DNA from: an uncultured Bacteroidota bacterium
GTDB taxonomy: Bacteria > Bacteroidota > Bacteroidia > 2-12-FULL-35-15
Reading direction: 5' to 3'
Length of the DNA: 10,147 bases
Assembly: GCA_903833025.1 (NCBI GenBank)
Contig: CAILDT010000011.1
Coordinates: 1 to 10,147 of the forward strand
Under the pieces are notes generated by a model. It did not search any database. It was given only the letters and a program-made list of their open reading frames with translations, and was not told the DNA's origin. Shown in pieces: positions 1-5,520 of this stretch. Within the stretch, counting starts at the first letter, position 1, and each line of letters starts with the position of its first letter. The position numbers were made by a program, and so were the translations under genes.

Positions 1-1
1 A

Positions 2-187
2 ATGACACCAAAAGAAAAAGCAAAAGAGTTATTAGATAAAATGACAATGGAAATAGGTAAATTTAATTCCAAACAATGCGCATTAATAGCAGTAAATGAA
101 ATTGAAATTGTATGCAAATTTTATAATGATACTCAAGGCGAATTAGAATATTGGCAACAAGTTAAAACCGAAATTGAAAAATTATGA
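2..187 (+). CDS. Small hypothetical protein (61 aa)
   Basis: This short soluble protein is lysine- and glutamate-rich, begins MTPKEKAKELLDKM and ends in an acidic/basic helix. From memory, small proteins with a PKEKAKEL...K start, a central KQCALIAVNEI stretch and an EYWQ-V-EI tail are common in Bacteroidota phages and prophages. Their function is unknown, and I treat the resemblance as weak support only. The ATG is the second base of the window, so the true upstream context cannot be seen and a longer N-terminus is possible. The stop overlaps the next start by 4 nt (ATGA), which suggests translational coupling. Confidence 0.7.
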   Translation: MTPKEKAKELLDKMTMEIGKFNSKQCALIAVNEIEIVCKFYNDTQGELEYWQQVKTEIEKL

Positions 188-411
188 TACAAAAATTAAT
201 TCAAAAAGCCTTACCGCAAATATTTAAAACTGCAATTGAAAAATTAAATATTGGTTTATATAATAATGATGTAATTGCATTTCATATTACGGCACACACC
301 AGCGACAAAAATTTTACTAAATGTGTTTTGACAAAAATCAAAAAAGACAAAACAACGGAAGTAATAAATTTTGATATGAATTTAGTAGATTTTGAAACAC
401 TTTTAAAATAA
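184..411 (+). CDS. Small hypothetical protein (75 aa)
   Basis: I do not recognise this protein. It has an N-terminal helix (about residues 2-22, IQKLIQKALPQIFKTAIEKL). A probable beta-rich middle follows, with alternating hydrophobic residues around DVIAFHITAHTSD and KCVLTKIKKDK. No signal peptide, membrane span or catalytic motif is evident. Its ATG overlaps the preceding stop by 4 nt and its own stop lies 5 nt before the next small ORF, so it fits one polycistronic unit. A role in early functions or morphogenesis cannot be told apart from sequence. Confidence 0.7.
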   Translation: MIQKLIQKALPQIFKTAIEKLNIGLYNNDVIAFHITAHTSDKNFTKCVLTKIKKDKTTEVINFDMNLVDFETLLK

Positions 412-416
412 AATAT

Positions 417-536
417 ATGTTGCCAAAACAAAAAATAAACAAAATACTTTATTATAAATTATTAAAAAAATATGGTAAAAAATTAAAGTTAAAAGTTGAT
501 AGGGCTTTTTTTATAATAAAATCAATTAATAAATAA
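417..536 (+). CDS. Lysine-rich 39-aa peptide
   Basis: A 39-codon ORF fills the gap between the genes at 184-411 and 543-1181 almost exactly (5 nt before, 6 nt after). That fit is the main reason to believe it. The product begins MLPKQKINKILYYKLLKKYG and has 12 lysines and one arginine among 39 residues, with almost no acidic residues, so it is strongly cationic. Such peptides could bind nucleic acid or membranes, but no family is recognised. Its composition may partly reflect the AT-rich DNA, where AAA codons arise by chance, so a non-coding spacer is the main alternative. Confidence 0.5.
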   Translation: MLPKQKINKILYYKLLKKYGKKLKLKVDRAFFIIKSINK

Positions 537-542
537 AAATAT

Positions 543-1181
543 ATGACAATAGAAAAACGCAAACGTGGAAGACCAAAAAAGGAAATTGCCCGTGTAATTG
601 AAACACCTGAAAACATAGTTTCAGATGAGCAAGATTTAACCGACATTTTAAACAATTTATCTAAGCAAAATGATTTTGAAATTGAAAAGCCTGACGAAGC
701 AAAAAATGACGGCTTACCTATTGAGAATGAAATTTCAAATTCAAACGAAAATCAAAACCAAAATCAAAATAATTTTGATGATGATAAAAGCGATGAAATA
801 AATGATGCTTTTACTGAAATAATAAACCCCGAAATTGTAATTTCAATTTTTAATACATTGATAGTATTTAGTGGTAAGTTAATTTTTAAGTATGCAAATA
901 TTGACGGGAACCATGATGAGTTAAATTTAACGAAAGACGAAATAAGACTTTTAAAACCGTCTGTGGGCGAATGGCTAAAAACATTAGATTTTAAATTAAC
1001 ACCACTTACCGCAATGGTTTTAAGTATTGGTATGATTTACGCTGGCAAAATACCGCTTGCATTAATGAATAAAAAAGAAGATGCAAAAACAAGAACCTAT
1101 ACACCCCGCAAACCAAAAAGCAGCGGTGTAAAACGTGGCAGTTATAAAAAGAAAACAATTAAACTAAATTTAGGTAAATAA
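543..1181 (+). CDS. AT-hook-like membrane protein (212 aa)
   Basis: The N-terminus carries KRKRGRPKK (residues 5-13), which contains the GRP core of an AT-hook, a minor-groove DNA-binding motif. Residues about 25-95 are acidic and Asn/Gln-rich (including NQNQNQ near 71-76) and probably disordered. Two hydrophobic stretches follow: about 98-116 (VISIFNTLIVFSGKLIF) and about 153-172 (TPLTAMVLSIGMIYAGKIPL). The second is the better membrane span. The tail (about 180-212) is again strongly basic. The gene lies 2 nt upstream of the ATPase. I infer a membrane protein that contacts DNA, perhaps at the packaging vertex or on the inner face of a virion membrane. The membrane topology and the role are unproven. 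Confidence 0.8.
   Translation: MTIEKRKRGRPKKEIARVIETPENIVSDEQDLTDILNNLSKQNDFEIEKPDEAKNDGLPIENEISNSNENQNQNQNNFDDDKSDEINDAFTEIINPEIVISIFNTLIVFSGKLIFKYANIDGNHDELNLTKDEIRLLKPSVGEWLKTLDFKLTPLTAMVLSIGMIYAGKIPLALMNKKEDAKTRTYTPRKPKSSGVKRGSYKKKTIKLNLGK
750..773 (+). repeat. AAnCAA hexamer run coding for Asn/Gln
   Basis: Four imperfect 6-nt units (AATCAA, AACCAA, AATCAA, AATAAT) encode alternating Asn and Gln in the disordered part of the AT-hook-like protein. It is simple low-complexity sequence prone to length change, with no sign of a separate function. Confidence 0.6.
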
Positions 1182-1183
1182 TT

Positions 1184-1756
1184 ATGTCGTATAGCATTTT
1201 AAACATAGGGGCAACGGGAAGCGGGAAGACATACTTTGTAAAAAATGATGTTATACCAAAAGCAAAAAATTTAATAGTTTTTGATTTATACGGTGATGAA
1301 TATGCAGATATAACAGAAATGTATATAATAAATACAGTAAGTCAATACAAAGGCGGTAAAGCCCGTTTAGTGCATGACAAAAAAATTTATGAAACTAAAA
1401 CAGATTTAGTAAATAGTTTATTAATGGACTTAACACGCTTAAAAGATTGTACATTTGTTTTTGAAGATGCAACAATATTTTTAGACAGTAAAAGGAACAA
1501 CATTGTAAAAGATTTGTTAATTTCAAAACGGCATAATAATATGAGTTATGTTTGGCTTTTTCATACACTTTCGGAAATACCGCCCTATATATTTAAAGGC
1601 AGCAATGGCGTAATATTACACCGCACCGCAGATTTGCAAACGGCAATATTAAACAAATTTAAAGGCAATAGCAAAATTATAAATGCTTACCTAAATATTG
1701 ATAAAAGCAATGATTTAAGAAAATCAATTTTTATAAACTTAAATACTTTGAAATAA
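1184..1756 (+). CDS. P-loop ATPase, probable genome-packaging ATPase
   Basis: A Walker A motif, GATGSGKT, sits at residues 9-16. A Walker B-like segment, FVFEDA (residues 91-96), has a hydrophobic strand ending in Glu-Asp. After it, SKRHNNMSYVWLFHTL (114-129) resembles the post-Walker-B strand of HerA/FtsK-type NTPases, with a polar residue (here His127) at its end. At 190 aa it is a minimal core without the nuclease domain of tailed-phage large terminases. Known relatives of this size class are the packaging ATPases of tailless viruses (PRD1 P9, PM2 P9, sphaerolipoviruses) and the Zot-like assembly ATPases of filamentous phages. The adjacent paired capsid-like genes favour packaging. The start lies 2 nt after the preceding stop. 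Confidence is high for P-loop NTPase, moderate for the packaging role. Confidence 0.85.
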   Translation: MSYSILNIGATGSGKTYFVKNDVIPKAKNLIVFDLYGDEYADITEMYIINTVSQYKGGKARLVHDKKIYETKTDLVNSLLMDLTRLKDCTFVFEDATIFLDSKRNNIVKDLLISKRHNNMSYVWLFHTLSEIPPYIFKGSNGVILHRTADLQTAILNKFKGNSKIINAYLNIDKSNDLRKSIFINLNTLK

Positions 1757-1854
1757 TGGAAAACTACGAAATAGGAATTTTTTTATATTATGTATTGACG
1801 GGAATTTTTATATACCTTTGTATTTTACAAATAAAAAAAGATAATAAAAAATAA
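1756..1854 (+). CDS. Single-span membrane peptide (32 aa)
   Basis: The ATG overlaps the ATPase stop by one base (TAATG), and the stop is one base before the ATG of the first capsid-like gene. The frame therefore fills the gap exactly. The product begins MENYEIGIF, has a hydrophobic span over about residues 6-26 (IGIFLYYVLTGIFIYLCILQI), and ends in a basic tail (KKDNKK). This predicts a bitopic peptide with its C-terminus in the cytoplasm or virion interior. Tiny membrane proteins are usual in membrane-containing tailless phages, but no family is recognised. Confidence 0.65.
   Translation: MENYEIGIFLYYVLTGIFIYLCILQIKKDNKK
1795..1820 (+). promoter_or_regulatory. Possible Bacteroidota promoter before first capsid-like gene
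   Basis: TACCTTTG (1813-1820) matches the Bacteroidota -7 consensus TAnnTTTG, and a TTG lies at 1795-1797. The 15-nt spacing is shorter than the usual 17-23. The predicted transcript would start near 1827, leaving a leader of about 30 nt before the ATG at 1856. It lies inside the 32-aa ORF, so it could be a chance match in AT-rich DNA. Confidence 0.35.
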
Positions 1855-1855
1855 T

Positions 1856-2464
1856 ATGTACACATTAGGAAAACAAACACCAAAATACAACGATAAAACA
1901 AAAGGCGAAAAGTTTTTGTTAACGTTAAATATTACCAGCACAATGGTAGATACTTTTACTATTAATTTATTTAACATAATTAAATCAGTAGTATATGACG
2001 GAACCACACAATTAGGCGATTTTTTTTACCCGTTTACAATAGACGGAATAGAATTTATTAATTTAGGTTTGTCAAGAGTAGGTATTGAAACAAACGGAAG
2101 TTTAGTTTATAGAAAAGTAGGCGGAACCGTTTTAACAGTAAGCACCCCGAAAGACCAAAATTTAACTTATAGAGATTTGTTTAGCATGATTAGTGCGGGT
2201 TCCTATTTACAGTTAAGCAGACTACAAATAACAAGCAGTTTAAAAGCACAATTAACAAGCGGCACCATGAACGTAATAAACGTTTCAAATGTTGGTGTAG
2301 TAACTAAAAAAAGTGTTCCATTGTCAACGTTTTTTGATGCAACACAAAATCAAAATAATATTTTAGATGTTTATGTAAACACCGAGCTTTGCAAAAATCA
2401 AGGTTTAGAGTTTACAATTTTACCGTTATCTACTGCTACTTTCCAATTTTATTTAGAAGTTTAA
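1856..2464 (+). CDS. Capsid protein candidate 1 (paralogue of the 2692-3318 product)
   Basis: The 202-aa product is beta-rich, with no signal peptide or membrane span. It shares collinear blocks with the product at 2692-3318: TINLFNIIKSVV (35-46), NGSLVY (80-85), DQNLTYRDLF (100-109) and TELCKNQGLEF (176-186). The last block leads into a final alternating strand (ATFQFYLEV) at the C-terminus. Length and strand pattern suit a single jelly roll and are too short for most double-jelly-roll capsid proteins (usually above about 240 aa). Its place after the ATPase resembles the ATPase, small capsid protein, large capsid protein order of sphaerolipovirus-like phages. The fold is inferred. A vertex or spike protein derived from the capsid protein is the main alternative. 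Confidence 0.6.
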   Translation: MYTLGKQTPKYNDKTKGEKFLLTLNITSTMVDTFTINLFNIIKSVVYDGTTQLGDFFYPFTIDGIEFINLGLSRVGIETNGSLVYRKVGGTVLTVSTPKDQNLTYRDLFSMISAGSYLQLSRLQITSSLKAQLTSGTMNVINVSNVGVVTKKSVPLSTFFDATQNQNNILDVYVNTELCKNQGLEFTILPLSTATFQFYLEV

Positions 2465-2512
2465 AAAATAATTGCTTAAAAACCAATTTGTTGAAAAAAA
2501 GTGTATAATAAA

Positions 2513-2546
2513 TTGTACTAATACCGTCTATTTAATTATACATTTG
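2513..2546 (+). promoter_or_regulatory. Bacteroidota-type promoter for second capsid-like gene
   Basis: TACATTTG (2539-2546) is a perfect match to the -7 consensus TAnnTTTG of Bacteroidota primary sigma factors. TTG (2513-2515) lies 23 nt upstream, within the known 17-23 nt range. It falls in the longest intergenic stretch nearby (2465-2573) and would start a transcript near 2553, shortly before the ATG at 2574. With the terminator at 3341-3377 it would define a short unit holding the 29-aa peptide and the second capsid-like gene. Confidence 0.65.
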
Positions 2547-2573
2547 TAATTCAATTTAAAATAGATAAACAAA

Positions 2574-2663
2574 ATGGAAATGATTAAATCAATAGCAATT
2601 ACCGTAGTAGCGGTGATTATCGCACTATATGTGAAAGACATGATAGATGCACCGAAAGCATAA
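2574..2663 (+). CDS. Single-span membrane peptide (29 aa)
   Basis: The product reads MEMIKSIAITVVAVIIALYV and ends KDMIDAPKA. A hydrophobic span at about residues 5-20 is followed by a short polar tail. The start has an A-rich leader (AAACAAAATG) like the other genes, and the ORF sits directly downstream of the best promoter in the window and 28 nt before the second capsid-like gene. This arrangement parallels the 32-aa peptide before the first capsid-like gene. It could be a minor virion membrane protein or a leader peptide. No family is recognised. Confidence 0.6.
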   Translation: MEMIKSIAITVVAVIIALYVKDMIDAPKA

Positions 2664-2691
2664 TTTTAACCAATAATTAAACAATAACGAA

Positions 2692-3318
2692 ATGGCAGAA
2701 TTATTTAGCATCGGAAACAAATTTGCAGCCTTTGACGGTGAAGCAACGGGTTCTTTATCAAATTTACGTTTGAGAATTACCAACGGAATGGCGGGAACAC
2801 TTACCGCAGAATTATTTAACGTATTACAATCAGTTGTAATTTTAGGTTCAGGAACGGGCATCTCTTATGCAGCTGAAGCATTTGTACCTTTTGTTTTCTC
2901 TCAAAGAGATAAAGCAACGGCAGCAAATACAGTTGTATTTAATGAGTCAGGCAATTTAGTTTATACTAATGCTGCTTTAGCTGCTTGTACTATTACATTA
3001 ACAAACGACCAAAATTTATCATATAGAGATATGTTTAATACATTCGCTGCTGGTGATAAGTTTAATGTTGAACGTTTAAAAGTAAGCACTACAACACAAG
3101 CGCAAATTAATCAAGGTACTTTAAAAATTGTACGTTACACAAACTTAGGTTTGAAAACAAGCGATTCTTATGCTTTGAGTACAGACTTTAGCCCTAACCA
3201 ACAACAATCAACTTTAGTTGACGTGTTTTTGAAAACTGAATTATCAAAAAATCAAGGCTTAACACTAAATGTGTTAGCGGGTGAAACAGTTGATATTCAA
3301 TTATTCATCAGAGGTTAA
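2692..3318 (+). CDS. Capsid protein candidate 2, probably the major one
   Basis: This 208-aa beta-rich protein is paralogous to the product at 1856-2464. Shared blocks are AELFNVLQSVVILG (39-52), SGNLVY (86-91), DQNLSYRDMF (106-115) and TELSKNQGL (182-190). A hydrophobic alternating end (TVDIQLFI) would suit the last strand of a jelly roll. It begins MAELFSIGNK without a signal peptide. The gene has its own consensus promoter and is followed at once by a strong intrinsic terminator, as expected for the most abundant virion protein. Paired single-jelly-roll capsid proteins are known from sphaerolipovirus-like phages; here both are nearly equal in size and still recognisably duplicated. The capsid role is inferred from context and composition. 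Confidence 0.65.
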   Translation: MAELFSIGNKFAAFDGEATGSLSNLRLRITNGMAGTLTAELFNVLQSVVILGSGTGISYAAEAFVPFVFSQRDKATAANTVVFNESGNLVYTNAALAACTITLTNDQNLSYRDMFNTFAAGDKFNVERLKVSTTTQAQINQGTLKIVRYTNLGLKTSDSYALSTDFSPNQQQSTLVDVFLKTELSKNQGLTLNVLAGETVDIQLFIRG

Positions 3319-3340
3319 TTTTTAAAAAAGTAACTAATTT

Positions 3341-3377
3341 AAAAAGCCTATCTAATACTTTTAGGTAGGCTTTTTTT
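3341..3377 (+). terminator. Intrinsic terminator after capsid candidate 2
   Basis: AAAAAGCCTATCTAA (3341-3355) pairs with TTAGGTAGGCTTTTT (3361-3375) around a 5-nt loop, with a single G-U type mismatch. The 3' arm runs into seven T (3371-3377). The A-tract and T-tract make it potentially active on both strands. No promoter-like site is visible between it and the ATG at 3401, so downstream genes probably depend on read-through. Confidence 0.85.
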
Positions 3378-3400
3378 ATACATTATAAAAAGTAAATAAA

Positions 3401-4261
3401 ATGGCAGAACAAGCAAAAGGAACGGGTTTAGAAGACCAAAAAGGGCAATTTTTACAGATAATTCATACTAACATTAGACAGTTAACGGATTATATGCGTA
3501 ATGAATTACGTTTGCCTACAAGTTATGATGAGGAAATTTTAGGGCGTGAAGTAGCAAAAGTTATTTCATACATGGCTTTTAACATTGACCCATTACAAGT
3601 AGATGTTTCAGCAGATGCAACAGTTAATCAATTTTTGCGTGATAGTAAAAATTTAACGGACATTTCAAAATATAAAGCATTTCGTTTTTACCCATTGTTA
3701 AAAGATAATATTTCGGCAGTAGCTGCTTGTTTTGGTATTTATTTTATAACAAGAGTAGAAAGCATAAAAGGCTTTAGTTTTAAATTACCGTCATGGCTAA
3801 GAAGTGCAGCAAGTGCAACACCACAAACAGAAGCAGTAGCGCAAGGACTTGATGCCCTTGATAACGTTGTTAATTTTGTTAATGAAAATTTTGGCGTTGG
3901 TGATAATGGTAAAGATTTGCCGGGCGGTATATATTATGTTTGGAAATACTTTAAAGGTCAACCATATTTCGGATATCCAGAACCTGTTAAAGAAGCTTGC
4001 AGCGTAGGATATTTTAAAGGTACATGGCAAAAAGTAATTGAAGATGCAAGCGGTGTTTCATTTGATACAGAAACGGCATATTTTCTAAAATATTACCCAT
4101 ATATCAAAAGTGGATATTTTGCAACGGGCGACCAATTTAATGCACAAATTCGCAAAGATGAAGCCGATAAAGCTGCGGGCAAAACTGTAAAAACACCCGC
4201 AAGTTTAGGCGGTGAGAAACCAACAGTAAAAAGTTTTTTAAGTCGTTTATTTGGTAGATAA
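3401..4261 (+). CDS. Hypothetical probable virion protein (286 aa)
   Basis: I recognise no family. The N-terminal third is helical and charged (LQIIHTNIRQLTDYMRNELR, 18-37). A hydrophobic stretch at about 102-117 (DNISAVAACFGIYFIT) is a weak candidate for membrane contact. The centre to C-terminal part is rich in aromatic residues (GGIYYVWKYFKGQPYFGYP, 175-193; YFLKYYPYIKSGYF, 227-240). The tail is basic and ends KSFLSRLFGR. The gene is the first after the terminator and is joined to the next by a 1-nt overlap (TAATG). Its position among adhesin- and enzyme-like genes suggests a minor structural or vertex protein. That is inference from context only. Confidence 0.75.
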   Translation: MAEQAKGTGLEDQKGQFLQIIHTNIRQLTDYMRNELRLPTSYDEEILGREVAKVISYMAFNIDPLQVDVSADATVNQFLRDSKNLTDISKYKAFRFYPLLKDNISAVAACFGIYFITRVESIKGFSFKLPSWLRSAASATPQTEAVAQGLDALDNVVNFVNENFGVGDNGKDLPGGIYYVWKYFKGQPYFGYPEPVKEACSVGYFKGTWQKVIEDASGVSFDTETAYFLKYYPYIKSGYFATGDQFNAQIRKDEADKAAGKTVKTPASLGGEKPTVKSFLSRLFGR

Positions 4262-4788
4262 TGAATATAACAATTAAAGAGCCTTGTGCATTGGTTTTTG
4301 ATTGTAAAATGTCAACCCCTTTATTCATAAAAATGAGTAACGGGGTTGAATACCATAGGCGAAAAGAAGATGGCAGAGTAGTAGTAAATTTCCCCTTATC
4401 GGGAAGTTATAGCAGCAATTATAAACCAATAGAAGTTATTGATATACACAACTATTATAACCCGTCTTATTCAACCGATACAAGCCATGTTAAAATTAGG
4501 CAAGGTAATCAAATTGAACCCGTTGCATATATTGATTTGCAAGAAAATTGTATATATGTTTGCAGAGGGTTTCACAAATTAAATTATCAATTTCAGCAAG
4601 CAATATTAGAACACGAAAAAGCGCATACAATAACATTAAACGAAATGGAAGCGGATAATATAGCACTAACAAACTATTTAAAACGTGGCTTTAATCAAAG
4701 TCAAATGTTATTTTGTTTAAAAAGCCATGCTCCTAAATGTACAGACCGTTATCAAAATTATGTTACTAAATTACAAAATACACAATGA
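4261..4788 (+). CDS. HEXXH metallopeptidase-like protein (175 aa)
   Basis: HEKAH at residues 118-122 is a classic HEXXH zinc-binding and catalytic motif, preceded by a helix (NYQFQQAILE). NEMEAD follows at 127-132, then IALTNYLKRG. This resembles the ExxAD helix in which gluzincin peptidases (M48-like and similar) place the third zinc ligand; Glu128 would be the ligand by analogy. Only five residues separate the two motifs, much shorter than in cellular M48 enzymes. The first 100 residues look beta-rich and have no known domain. There is no signal peptide. Possible roles are virion maturation or cleavage of peptide bonds in the envelope during entry or exit. It overlaps its neighbours by 1 nt and 4 nt. 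Confidence 0.75.
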   Translation: MNITIKEPCALVFDCKMSTPLFIKMSNGVEYHRRKEDGRVVVNFPLSGSYSSNYKPIEVIDIHNYYNPSYSTDTSHVKIRQGNQIEPVAYIDLQENCIYVCRGFHKLNYQFQQAILEHEKAHTITLNEMEADNIALTNYLKRGFNQSQMLFCLKSHAPKCTDRYQNYVTKLQNTQ

Positions 4789-5516
4789 CAATTATAGAAA
4801 TTTTACAAAATATTTTTGGTAAAAAGAAAAAAGCAATTGTACCAAAACCCGTTATTTTTACACCTCCCGCAGAACCAGCAACAGAAGATAAAAACGATTT
4901 TAATTTTCAAGTAGGACGTTTAGATTTAAAACGTAAAGAATTAGGACAATTGCAAGCAAATTATAATAATTATACTGCAACAAATATGTGGCAAACACAA
5001 GCGCAAAAAGATGCAAGATTTAATGAATATAGCAGCAACAGAGCAATTTTAATAAAAGATATTCAAGATAGGGCTATAAATTTAAAGCGTCTTTTTAGCA
5101 GTCAAATAAACAATACTGTTAAAACTTATTATGCTCAAACATACGGACCAATAAGAAAAGATATAAACGATAATTTTAATAATATTTTGTTAGGCGAAAG
5201 TTACGCTATGACTTTTGCAATTGATAGAACAACACCCGCAACAGAAGCGCCAAATGCTGGGGCTGCTGCTACTAATTTGGGCGCAACTGCAACAAATCTT
5301 AATAATTTACCGTCTTCAAATGTTTCAACAACACCAACAACACCAACAGCGCCAACAGCACCACGAAATGACGGAACGTTTCCTGATTGGACAAATAAAG
5401 ATTATACACCTAATACCACAGTTTATTATTTAGGTAAATTGTATAAAACAATAACAAGTGTTTACGGAAACAACAACAACACACCAAACCTTGACGGGCG
5501 TTGGATAATATTATAA
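4785..5516 (+). CDS. Probable adhesin with C-terminal carbohydrate-binding-like module (243 aa)
   Basis: The N-terminus (MTIIEILQNIFGKKKK) is a short amphipathic-basic segment. Residues about 38-130 are probably helical or coiled-coil (VGRLDLKRKELGQLQ onward). An Ala/Thr/Pro-rich linker spans about 148-195, including tandem TPT/APT units. The last 45 residues follow the spacing of small CBM5/12-like chitin/cellulose-binding modules: FPDW, Y-P-TTVYYLGKLYK, then -TP--DGRW at the end. That domain order, anchor then stalk then linker then sugar-binding tip, suits a virion spike or receptor-binding protein. Domain assignment rests on pattern only, and the ligand is unknown. Its ATG overlaps the metallopeptidase stop by 4 nt. 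Confidence 0.75.
   Translation: MTIIEILQNIFGKKKKAIVPKPVIFTPPAEPATEDKNDFNFQVGRLDLKRKELGQLQANYNNYTATNMWQTQAQKDARFNEYSSNRAILIKDIQDRAINLKRLFSSQINNTVKTYYAQTYGPIRKDINDNFNNILLGESYAMTFAIDRTTPATEAPNAGAAATNLGATATNLNNLPSSNVSTTPTTPTAPTAPRNDGTFPDWTNKDYTPNTTVYYLGKLYKTITSVYGNNNNTPNLDGRWIIL
5331..5363 (+). repeat. 9-nt tandem repeat coding for TPT/APT linker
   Basis: Units ACACCAACA, ACACCAACA, GCGCCAACA and a partial GCACCA encode a Thr/Pro/Ala linker between the helical stalk and the C-terminal module. The repeats keep frame, so unit gain or loss would change linker length without a frameshift. Confidence 0.75.
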
Positions 5517-5520
5517 AATC

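Noticed and set aside
452..655. Minus-strand open frames, including 452-655, 2625-2861, 7532-7840 and 9332-9595
   Set aside because: All lie opposite good + strand genes, have low-complexity hydrophobic or cysteine-rich products, and lack plausible promoters or neighbours on that strand.
1450..1457. TACATTTG, a match to the Bacteroidota -7 promoter motif
   Set aside because: It lies inside the ATPase just before the Walker B-like segment, has no TTG at 17-23 nt upstream, and the bases are explained by coding.
1184..1756. Zot-like assembly ATPase of a filamentous phage
   Set aside because: The P-loop alone would allow it, but the neighbours are larger beta-rich capsid-like proteins and a muramidase, not the short coat proteins and secretin system of inoviruses.
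2465..2512. Terminator after capsid candidate 1
   Set aside because: The region is A/T-rich with short T and A runs but no GC-containing stem could be drawn.
1856..3318. Double-jelly-roll capsid protein split over two genes
   Set aside because: The two products are collinear paralogues rather than complementary halves, and each has its own start, stop and full set of shared motifs.
5215..5433. Gln/His-rich alternative frame inside the adhesin-like gene
   Set aside because: It is a by-product of the ACA/CCA/GCA-rich linker read in another frame; the main frame has a coherent domain layout.
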